DNA of 16,206 bases, taken from Actinomycetes bacterium. GTDB taxonomy: Bacteria; Actinomycetota; Actinomycetes; Streptosporangiales; Streptosporangiaceae. Each line of letters starts with the position of its first letter. Positions within the stretch are counted from its first letter, which is position 1. The notes under the pieces were generated by a model. The model searched no databases and was not told where the DNA came from. It saw only the letters and a program-made list of their open reading frames with translations. A program made the translations under genes and the position numbers. Of this stretch, positions 1 to 5,854 are shown piece after piece. The DNA is taken from NCBI GenBank assembly GCA_025964635.1, contig JAOPYP010000731.1:1-16206 (forward strand), given 5' to 3'.

Positions 1-1068
1 CTCGAGCGTGGCCCGGGCCTGCCCGGCCAGGCTGGCGATCCGCCGCTCTACCGCGTCCAGGGCCCCGCAGCCGGCCAGCGCCTCGCGCACGCCGGCGATG
101 TCCGCCCCGGTCGCGGCCGGGTTGCCGGGGACCGTCTCGATGACCGCCCGCTCCGCCGGGCCGGCCATCTGCCGGCCCAGCACCAGCAGCAGGGTCTGCT
201 TGCCCTCGCGGATGTCCTCCCCGGCGGGCTTGCCCGTGCTCTCGGGGTCACCGAACACGCCGAGCACGTCGTCCCGCAGCTGGAACGCCTCACCCAGCGG
301 CAGGCCGTACCCGGACAGGAAGCCCTCGCCGCCGGCGCCCGCGACCGCGGCGCCCAGCTGCAGCGGGCGTTCCACCGTGTACTTGGCCGATTTGTAGCGG
401 ATGACCCGCTCGGCCGCCCTGATCTGCTCCGCGACCGAGGCAGCCTCACCGGCCGGGACGGAGCCGGCCGGGACGGATCCGCGCTGGGCATAGACCAGGT
501 CGAGGTACTGCCCGCCGATCACCTCGGTGCGCAGCGTGGTGAACAGGCGCAGCACGGGGGCGAGCCGGTCGGGGCGCAGCCCGGCGTCACTCAGGGCGGC
601 GTCGGCCCAGGTGAAGGCCTGGAGACCGAGGACCAGCGCCGCCGCCCGGCCGAACTCGGGCCGTGGCCCGGGCCAGCCGTGCCGGCCGTCCGGGCCGGCC
701 AGCCGGACGTGCGCGGCCGGTTCCCAGCGCCGGACCGCCGAGTCGTCCATCAGGTCGTCGCAGATCAGCGCGCAGGCGTGCAGGAACTCGACCGCACAGC
801 CCACGCGCAGGGCAGCGCCGGCGTCGGGCCCGGCGGGTGCGCCTCCGGCGGCCCGGTATCCCCAGTAGACGAAGGCGGGGCGGAGCCGCTTGCCGGGACC
901 ACGGACCAGGCGGCCGAGCACGTCGTCGAAGGGGGCGATATCGGCACCAAGGAAATCCAGCTCAGCCATGCGCCGGCCGAGCATCGCGGCCAGTTCCGCC
1001 TCGATGAGCTGGCCCGGCCAGGTCACGTCGGTGGGCGCGGCGGGAACCTCGCCGACCTGCACAGTCAC
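1..1068 (-). CDS. Polyprenyl diphosphate synthase (probable geranylgeranyl/farnesyl type), 3' end beyond the window
   Basis: This is a trans-isoprenyl diphosphate synthase, which condenses isopentenyl diphosphate onto an allylic diphosphate to make prenyl precursors for quinones, carotenoids or other terpenoids. The minus-strand frame is open for 356 codons from GTG 1068 to base 1, so only the extreme C-terminus is missing. Visible motifs are GKRLRP at residues 59-64, the first Asp-rich motif DDLMD at 104-108, and the second Asp-rich region DDVLGVFGD from residue 266. The residues just before the first motif are small (Ala/Cys at -4/-5), which in this family usually allows C20 or longer products; the chain length is an inference. 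The GTG start is preceded by GAGAGGA about 10 nt upstream. A second in-frame GTG lies two codons later but is too far from that site. The gene is divergent from the epimerase at 1635. Confidence 0.93.
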   Translation of the reverse strand, partial: MTVQVGEVPAAPTDVTWPGQLIEAELAAMLGRRMAELDFLGADIAPFDDVLGRLVRGPGKRLRPAFVYWGYRAAGGAPAGPDAGAALRVGCAVEFLHACALICDDLMDDSAVRRWEPAAHVRLAGPDGRHGWPGPRPEFGRAAALVLGLQAFTWADAALSDAGLRPDRLAPVLRLFTTLRTEVIGGQYLDLVYAQRGSVPAGSVPAGEAASVAEQIRAAERVIRYKSAKYTVERPLQLGAAVAGAGGEGFLSGYGLPLGEAFQLRDDVLGVFGDPESTGKPAGEDIREGKQTLLLVLGRQMAGPAERAVIETVPGNPAATGADIAGVREALAGCGALDAVERRIASLAGQARATLE

Positions 1069-1634
1069 GATCCGGCGATCCTCTCTGCGGGGGCTGCGGG
1101 GAATGCCATTACCGGGAGATTCGGCCGGGCCCGCGCGGGCGGTTGCATGCGCGGCCGGCCCGCCAGGCGCAGCGGACCAGCCGCCCGGCCGGCAAGCCGC
1201 GAGCGATCTGGCGGCCAGCATCGACGGCGCGGCCGGGGCCGGGGCTGCGCGGGACCATTCACCGCATTCACCGCCGATCCCGCAGGTCCTTACAGGCCTA
1301 TTACCGTTGCCCCCGCAGTGACCACGCCGGCGCTCCCGGGTGGCCAGCGGACCCATGTTTTGGTGGGATAACCTCAAGCCGCCTACCTGCTGATGGCTGC
1401 TTAAAGTATCCGGGTGATCACCAATCGATACGAGAAGGTGCACGTGAGCGCGCTACAACCGGGGTTGAGGAACTTCGCCCGCATCCGCGGCCCCGGCCGC
1501 TATGGTTCAAGAGCCGGCGGGGCTGACGGTCCCCCGCTCCCCAAGCAGCCCCGCCGGCACTCGACCGCCACCCGCCCGCCTGTGCCCCAGCGCCCCGGTT
1601 GCCATGGGCCCGGGGACACGCAGGGAGGCTGATC
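1069..1634. other. Divergent intergenic region, no gene seen
   Basis: These 566 bp separate the prenyl synthase and epimerase genes and must hold both promoters. Small open frames here (for example plus 1414-1632) have arginine/proline-rich translations typical of GC-rich shadows. The stretch from about 1350 to 1450 is noticeably richer in A and T than its surroundings and is the likeliest promoter zone, but I could not pick a convincing -35/-10 pair. The clearest structure is the inverted repeat at 1513-1558, listed separately. Confidence 0.6.
1513..1558. repeat. Perfect 13-bp inverted repeat (hairpin) upstream of the epimerase gene
   Basis: The arm GCCGGCGGGGCTG at 1513-1525 is the exact reverse complement of 1546-1558, with a 20-nt C-rich loop between. 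It ends 76 nt before the epimerase start, so it would sit in the 5' untranslated leader or overlap an operator. There is no T-run after either arm, so an ordinary intrinsic terminator is not well supported. A leader RNA hairpin or a protein-binding dyad are both possible. Confidence 0.75.
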
Positions 1635-2642
1635 ATGGTCTCGCTCACCGGCGCCCAGGTCCCGCTGACCGGCGCACAATACGACCTCTCGGCGGGCGAC
1701 TACCGGGTCACCGTCACCGAGCTGGGTGCCGGGCTCCGCCAGCTGGAGCACCGGGGCCAGCCCGTCATCGTGGGGTACGAGCCGGACGTACTGCCCCCCG
1801 GGGCCGCCGGCCAGCTGCTCTGCCCCTGGCCGAACCGGGTGGACGGCGGCCACTACGCCATCGACGGCAGGCACTACCAGCTCGACCTCAGCGAGCCGGC
1901 CAACGCGAACGCGATCCACGGGCTGACCCGCTGGTTGTCCTGGACCCCCGGGCCGGCCTCCGCGGCCCCGGGTGGGGAGGAGATCAGCCTCCGGCTCGTG
2001 CTGCTCGGGCACCAGGGGTACCCGTTCGCCCTGGAGCTGGACGCGTCGTACCGGCTGGACGCCGATCATGGGCTGCGGGTCAGCGTCAGCGCCCGTAACC
2101 TCGGGTCGGTCGCGGCCCCGTACGGGACCGGGTCACATCCCTACCTGACCACGGGGGCGGCCGAGGTGGACGAGTGCGACCTCGGCCTCCCGGCCGGGCT
2201 GTGGCAGCCGGCCGGCGAGCGGGGCATCCCGATCGGCGGTCCCGAGGACGTGACCGGCACCGAGTTCGACTTCCGCACGCCGCGGCCGATCGGCGACACC
2301 CAGCTTGACCACGCGCTGACCGGCCTGGCCCGCGGTGACGACGGCCGGGTCTGGGCCAGGCTCAGCAGCGCCGGGCAGGTGACCCGGACCGAGGCAGCCC
2401 GGACCGAGGCAGCCCGGACCGAGGCGGCCCGGACCGAGGTGGCACTGTGGGCCGGCCCGGGCTACGAATGGCTGCAGGTGTTCACCGGCGACACGCTCGG
2501 CCCGTCCCATCGCCGGAAGGCCGTGGCCATCGAGCCCATGACCTGCCCGCCGAACGCCTTCAACTCCGGCGTAGACCTGCTGATGCTCGAACCGGGCGAC
2601 AGCGTGACCCACTCCTGGGGCATCGAGGTCACCTCCGCCTGA
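1635..2642 (+). CDS. Aldose 1-epimerase (mutarotase) family protein
   Basis: This 335-aa cytoplasmic protein belongs to the galactose-mutarotase fold, which interconverts alpha and beta anomers of aldoses; the exact sugar is unknown. Visible family landmarks are PWPNR at residues 64-68, NAIHG with His95, GTGSHPY with the probable catalytic His168, and the C-terminal catalytic Glu300 in AIEPMT. An in-frame ATG exists at 1599, but ATG 1635 is chosen because GGGAGG at 1623-1628 sits 6 nt before it and the extra residues look unlike protein. Residues 251-270 are four copies of a five-residue repeat (RTEAA type), inserted before the strand LWAGPGYEW. The gene stands alone and converges on the MobA-like gene. 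Its stop codon is part of the hairpin at 2640-2669. Confidence 0.9.
   Translation: MVSLTGAQVPLTGAQYDLSAGDYRVTVTELGAGLRQLEHRGQPVIVGYEPDVLPPGAAGQLLCPWPNRVDGGHYAIDGRHYQLDLSEPANANAIHGLTRWLSWTPGPASAAPGGEEISLRLVLLGHQGYPFALELDASYRLDADHGLRVSVSARNLGSVAAPYGTGSHPYLTTGAAEVDECDLGLPAGLWQPAGERGIPIGGPEDVTGTEFDFRTPRPIGDTQLDHALTGLARGDDGRVWARLSSAGQVTRTEAARTEAARTEAARTEVALWAGPGYEWLQVFTGDTLGPSHRRKAVAIEPMTCPPNAFNSGVDLLMLEPGDSVTHSWGIEVTSA
2385..2444 (+). repeat. Four tandem 15-bp repeats inside the epimerase gene
   Basis: The unit CGGACCGAGGCAGCC occurs at 2385, 2400, 2415 and 2430. Units 1 and 2 are identical, unit 3 differs at one base and unit 4 at two. Each encodes five residues (RTEAA; RTEVA in the last). The near identity suggests recent slippage or duplication in a surface loop, with the frame kept because the unit is a multiple of three. 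Confidence 0.95.
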
Positions 2643-2669
2643 CCCCCGGCTGCCCGGGGCCCGGGGTCA
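2640..2669. terminator. Candidate bidirectional hairpin between convergent genes
   Basis: TGACCCC at 2640-2646, which includes the epimerase stop codon, pairs exactly with GGGGTCA at 2663-2669. The loop is GC-rich and can pair further within itself. It lies between two convergent gene ends, where a shared terminator is expected, but there is no T-run on either strand. GC-rich actinobacterial terminators often lack one, so the call is tentative. Confidence 0.4.
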
Positions 2670-2713
2670 GGGGGGCCCAGGGGCCCGGGCCCAGGGTCAG
2701 GGGGTGCGGGGGG
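2656..2713 (+). repeat. Heptad G-run array (G-quadruplex-like) at the convergent gene ends
   Basis: Eight runs of three to six G occur at 2656, 2663, 2670, 2680, 2687, 2694, 2700 and 2708. They are separated by loops of only 3-4 nt (mostly CCC, TCA or CCCA), giving a period of about seven bases. GGGTCAGGGGG appears twice, at 2664 and 2694. The array begins after the epimerase stop and runs into the last codons of the MobA-like gene on the other strand. It satisfies the usual G3+N1-7 quadruplex pattern, although the CCC loops could instead form duplex hairpins. Confidence 0.7.
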
Positions 2714-3257
2714 TGAGGCGGGCCAGGTCGTCGGCGGTGTCCACGTCGTCGGGGCGGCCGGTGTCCGCGCACTCCACCAGCGTGACCAGATCCTGATGCG
2801 CGCGCAGGAACGGCCGGGCGCCCACGTCGCCCACGGCCAGGTCGATGACCTCCGGCCAGTACTCGCGGGCGACCAGCACCGGGTTACGGGGCTGGCCGTC
2901 GTAGGCGGCCACGGCGACCCGGGCGCCGGCGGTGTACGCGGAGATAAGCCGCGCGACCGCCTCCGGCCCGATCAGTGGCTGGTCCACCAGGGCGACCACC
3001 GCCGCGGCGCACTGGTCCGGGACGGCCCGCAGGCCGGCGGCCAGCGAGGAACCCATGCCGCTGGCCCAGTCCGGGTTGAACACGGAGATCACGCCGGGGG
3101 GCAGGCTGACCGGCGCGGCGCCGGTCACCACGGCCAGCGGGGACGCGCCGCCCGACTGGAGCAGCCAGATACCCCGGTCCACCAGCCGGACCCCGGCCAC
3201 CTCGACCAGGGCCTTGGGGTGGCCGAGCCGGGACCCCGACCCCGCCGCGAGCAGCAC
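2697..3257 (-). CDS. MobA/MocA-like nucleotidyltransferase (molybdenum cofactor type)
   Basis: This 186-aa protein is of the NTP-transferase family. Relatives next to xdhC are usually MocA-like enzymes that attach CMP (or GMP) to molybdopterin for molybdo-hydroxylases; the nucleotide is inferred. The signature LLAAGSGSRLGHPKAL at residues 2-17 contains the nucleotide-binding Lys15. VALVDQP with the metal-binding Asp92 and the GMGSSLAAGL segment at 67-76 are also typical. The start is uneasy: GTG 3257 is the first standard start after the in-frame stop, yet it cuts into the first beta strand. The codons just upstream encode SVAG, matching the usual N-terminus of relatives but without ATG, GTG or TTG. 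The gene lies 25 bp after the xdhC stop on the same strand and is probably co-transcribed and coupled. Confidence 0.85.
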   Translation of the reverse strand: MLLAAGSGSRLGHPKALVEVAGVRLVDRGIWLLQSGGASPLAVVTGAAPVSLPPGVISVFNPDWASGMGSSLAAGLRAVPDQCAAAVVALVDQPLIGPEAVARLISAYTAGARVAVAAYDGQPRNPVLVAREYWPEVIDLAVGDVGARPFLRAHQDLVTLVECADTGRPDDVDTADDLARLTPRTP

Positions 3258-3282
3258 CCCGGCTACTGAGCCAGCCGCGCCC

Positions 3283-4383
3283 TCAGTGATGGATCCGCCC
3301 GGAGGTCACAGTCAGCGGCTGGCCGGAGCCACCCCAGCGGAGCTGGATCAGCTCCGCGGCGACGGACACCGCGGTCTCCTCGGGCGTCCGGGCCCCGAGA
3401 TCCAGGCCGATCGGGGAACGCAGCCGGGCCAGTTCCTCCTCGCCCAGGCCGGCCTCGCGGAGCCGGGCCAGCCGGTCCTCGTGCGTCCGGCGGCTGCCCA
3501 TGGCGCCGATGTACGCGGCCGGGGTGCGCAGCGCGACCTCCAGCACTGGCACGTCGAACTTGGGGTCGTGGGTCAGCACGCAGATCACCGTGCGCGAGTC
3601 CACCGGGGTCCGGGCCAGGTAGCGATGCGGCCACTCGACCACCACCTCGTCAGCCTCGGGGAACCGGGCCGGGGTGGCGAAGATGCCCCGCGCGTCGCAC
3701 ACGGTCACCTGGTAGCCGAGGAACTTCCCGGCCCGGGCCACGGCCGCCGCGAAGTCGATCGCGCCGAAGACCAGCATCCGCGGCGGCGGCGCGTACGAGT
3801 GGACGAACACGGCCAGCTCGTCGCCGAGCCGCTCGCCGTCCGCGCCGTAACGGCGGACGCCGGTCAGGCCCTGGGCCAGCATCCCCCGCGCGTCGTCGTC
3901 CACGGCCGCGTCCAGCCGGTCGCCGTTGCCCAGGGTCCCGCTGACCTTGTCGCCGGCCCAGATCACCCGGCGCGCGCCGACGCGGCCGGGGCCCTCGATC
4001 ACGCTGGCCACCGCGACCGGCTCCCCGGCGGCGATGGCCGCCGACACGTCGCCGAGCTCCGGGTAGAGGTCACGGCTGACCGGCTCCACCAGCAGATGCA
4101 GGATGCCGCCGCAGGTCAGGCCGACCGAGAACGCGTCGTCGTCGCTGACCCCGTAGGTGGCCAGCACCGGCTCCCCGGTCTGGCAGACCTCCTGGGCCAG
4201 TTCGTACACGGCGCCTTCCACGCAGCCGCCCGACACGCTGCCCGTGACCTCGCCGTCCGCGGACACGGCCATCGCGGCGCCAGGCTCCCGGGGCGCGCTG
4301 CGGAACGTGCGCACCACCGTGGCCAGGCCGAACACTTCGCCCGTGTCCCACCACTTCGTGATCGGGTCCAGGATGTCTCGCAA
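3283..4383 (-). CDS. xdhC: XdhC/CoxI-family molybdenum cofactor maturation protein
   Basis: XdhC-family proteins bind molybdenum cofactor, help in its sulfuration and deliver it to xanthine-dehydrogenase-type enzymes. This 366-aa protein has the N-terminal XdhC/CoxI domain with GSVSGGCVEG around Cys54 and the CGG motif at Cys91. A C-terminal Rossmann-like domain follows from about residue 202 (MLVFGAIDFAAAVA), with YIGAMGSRRTHEDRL at 291-305. The start is TTG 4383: an in-frame TGA lies four codons upstream, and GAGGTG at 4391-4396 is correctly spaced. It heads a two-gene unit with the MobA-like gene. No molybdoenzyme large subunit, FAD subunit or iron-sulfur subunit is visible in the window, so its client must be encoded elsewhere. 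Confidence 0.92.
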   Translation of the reverse strand: MRDILDPITKWWDTGEVFGLATVVRTFRSAPREPGAAMAVSADGEVTGSVSGGCVEGAVYELAQEVCQTGEPVLATYGVSDDDAFSVGLTCGGILHLLVEPVSRDLYPELGDVSAAIAAGEPVAVASVIEGPGRVGARRVIWAGDKVSGTLGNGDRLDAAVDDDARGMLAQGLTGVRRYGADGERLGDELAVFVHSYAPPPRMLVFGAIDFAAAVARAGKFLGYQVTVCDARGIFATPARFPEADEVVVEWPHRYLARTPVDSRTVICVLTHDPKFDVPVLEVALRTPAAYIGAMGSRRTHEDRLARLREAGLGEEELARLRSPIGLDLGARTPEETAVSVAAELIQLRWGGSGQPLTVTSGRIHH

Positions 4384-4390
4384 CCGGCTT

Positions 4391-4396
4391 CACCTC
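4391..4396 (-). promoter_or_regulatory. Ribosome binding site fixing the TTG start of xdhC
   Basis: GAGGTG on the minus strand lies 7 nt before TTG 4383. An in-frame TGA lies between the two, overlapping this site, so TTG is the first usable start. Confidence 0.75.
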
Positions 4397-4641
4397 GGTA
4401 CGTTGGGCCACTACGGCCTCGGGCACTGCCGTCAGTCAGGCGGCGGGTACGGGGCCGCCGCGCCGGCACCGCCGGGGCATGACCTCAGGGTACGTTCACG
4501 TCAGCGGCCCGCGCCATGCCCGGGATTCCGGCGCGTCCCGGCGAGGGCGATCCCGGAGGCCTCCCCGGACCTGGGCGCTTCCGCTCGGAACCAGCCCGGC
4601 GAGATCCGCTGACCACCCTGCGGGACCCCGGCTCTAGCAGG

Positions 4642-4660
4642 TTAGGTTAGCCTAAGCTAT
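4642..4660. promoter_or_regulatory. Iron box (IdeR/DmdR/DtxR-type operator)
   Basis: TTAGGTTAGCCTAAGCTAT matches the established DtxR/IdeR operator consensus TTAGGTTAGSCTAACCTAA at 17 of 19 positions; the left half-site is perfect. It is an AT-rich island in very GC-rich DNA and lies 77 bp before the fbpA start. Known IdeR/DmdR repressors bind such boxes with Fe2+ and block transcription when iron is plentiful. A -10-like hexamer TAAGCT overlaps the box, consistent with direct occlusion of RNA polymerase, but no good -35 is seen. Confidence 0.88.
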
Positions 4661-4737
4661 CGTCGTTCCCGGTTCAGCGGCGATCCCCGCTCCCCCAGAG
4701 CAGGGCCGCCGACGCGATAAGGAAAGGCGGCTGGTTG

Positions 4738-5799
4738 ATGGCAAGGCGATGGGGCCGCGCTCCCCGGATGACCGCGGCGACCCTGGCCGTGGCGGGCCTG
4801 GTGGCCGCCACGATGACGGGCTGCTCAGCCTTGTCGGGCTCGGCGTCCACTGGCGGCGGGAACTCCATCACCCTGTACAGCGGCCAGCACCTGCAGACCA
4901 CCCAGAAACTGGTCGCCGCGTTCGAGAAGCAGACCGGGATCACCGTCAGCGTGCGCAGCAACGACGAGGCCGTGCTGGCCGACCAGATCGTGACCGAGGG
5001 AGCGCGCTCCCCGGCCGACGTGTTCTACACCGAGAACACCCCGCCGCTGGAACTCCTGCAGGGCAAGGGACTGCTGTCCACGGTGCGCAGCAGCACGCTG
5101 GCGGCCACCCCGTCCCGGTACAACTCCCCGCAGGGCGACTGGGCGGGCGTGTCCGCCCGGGTCAGCGTGCTCATCTACAACCCCCGCCTGATCAGCAAGA
5201 GCCAGCTGCCCACCTCGGTGATGCAGCTCGCCGACCCCAAGTACAAGGGCAAGATCGCCCTGGCCGCCGGGGAAACCGACTTCCAGCCGATCGTCACCTC
5301 GGTCCTGCGCGCGCACGGCACCGCCGCCACCGAGAAATGGCTCAACGCCGTGAAGGCGAACGCGGCCGGGCATCTCTACCCGGACAACGAGACCGTGACC
5401 AGCGACGTCAACCGCGGGAGCGCCGCGGTGGGCATCATCAACCAGTACTACTGGTACCGGCTGCGGGCCGAGATCGGCGCCGGGGCGACGCACTCGGCCA
5501 TCGCGTTCTTCGCCCCGCGCGACCCCGGCTACGTGCTCGACGTCTCGGGCGCCGCGGTGCTGAAGTCCAGCACCCACCAGGCCGCCGCGCAGCGGTTCCT
5601 GGCCTTTCTGGTCAGCAAGCCCGCCCAGGAGATCATCGGCGGGCATTCACTCAGCTACGAGTACCCGATAGCCTCGGGCGTGATCACCGCGGCCCCGGAA
5701 ACCCCGTTCAGCCAGCTCCAGCCGAACCCGATCACGCTCGGCGAACTCGGCACCGGATCGGCGGCGATCGCCCTGCTCCGCCGGGCGGGCCTGCTGTGA
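4738..5799 (+). CDS. fbpA: Ferric iron ABC transporter, substrate-binding lipoprotein (FbpA family)
   Basis: This 353-aa protein captures Fe3+ outside the membrane and hands it to the FbpB permease. The N-terminus is a lipoprotein signal: basic residues, a hydrophobic stretch, then MTGC with the lipidated Cys29 (Met at -3 is slightly unusual). The mature part aligns by eye with Haemophilus FbpA. It shows YSGQH (His51), ADVFYTEN (Glu99) and INQYYWYRL (Tyr237-Tyr238), the positions of the four known ferric ligands His, Glu, Tyr, Tyr. AAVLKSS and FLVSKPAQEII near the C-terminus are also typical. ATG 4738 is preferred; a TTG directly before it is possible. AAGGAAAGG at 4719-4727 serves either. 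It is the first gene of the operon under the iron box. Confidence 0.95.
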   Translation: MARRWGRAPRMTAATLAVAGLVAATMTGCSALSGSASTGGGNSITLYSGQHLQTTQKLVAAFEKQTGITVSVRSNDEAVLADQIVTEGARSPADVFYTENTPPLELLQGKGLLSTVRSSTLAATPSRYNSPQGDWAGVSARVSVLIYNPRLISKSQLPTSVMQLADPKYKGKIALAAGETDFQPIVTSVLRAHGTAATEKWLNAVKANAAGHLYPDNETVTSDVNRGSAAVGIINQYYWYRLRAEIGAGATHSAIAFFAPRDPGYVLDVSGAAVLKSSTHQAAAQRFLAFLVSKPAQEIIGGHSLSYEYPIASGVITAAPETPFSQLQPNPITLGELGTGSAAIALLRRAGLL

Positions 5800-5825
5800 G
5801 GACCGGATGGCGCCAGCCTGAGATC

Positions 5826-5840
5826 CCGGGGCGGCCCCGG
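5826..5840 (+). repeat. Short GC hairpin between fbpA and fbpB
   Basis: CCGGGG at 5826-5831 pairs with CCCCGG at 5835-5840 around a 3-nt loop. It lies 26 nt after the fbpA stop and 4 nt before the fbpB ribosome binding site GGAGG. Hairpins after a binding-protein gene often stabilise that part of the message and reduce permease synthesis; here that role is inferred. Confidence 0.55.
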
Positions 5841-5854
5841 CCTGGAGGATACCG

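Larger units (their letters stand above)
4384..4737. other. Divergent intergenic region between xdhC and fbpA
   Basis: These 354 bp separate the minus-strand xdhC unit from the plus-strand iron transporter. The only sites I can support are the xdhC ribosome binding site at 4391-4396, the iron box at 4642-4660 and an fbpA ribosome binding site AAGGAAAGG at 4719-4727. Open frames crossing it (for example minus 4674-4961) are shadows of fbpA. The part from 4400 to 4620 is GC-rich with nothing recognisable. Confidence 0.6.

Noticed and set aside
1414..1632. Possible small protein or leader peptide upstream of the epimerase
   Set aside because: A GTG at 1444 has an AGAAGG-like site, but the translation is low complexity and includes both arms of the hairpin; nothing else supports it.
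2385..2444. Short regular repeats considered as a CRISPR-like array
   Set aside because: Units are contiguous 15-mers with no spacers and keep the reading frame of the epimerase.
2932..4482. 516-codon plus-strand open frame opposite xdhC and the MobA-like gene
   Set aside because: It is antisense to two genes with recognisable motifs; its translation is Arg/Ala/Gly/His-rich without any domain, a typical GC-rich shadow.
4674..4961. 95-codon minus-strand frame over the fbpA start
   Set aside because: It is antisense to the fbpA signal peptide, with no ribosome binding site or recognisable domain.
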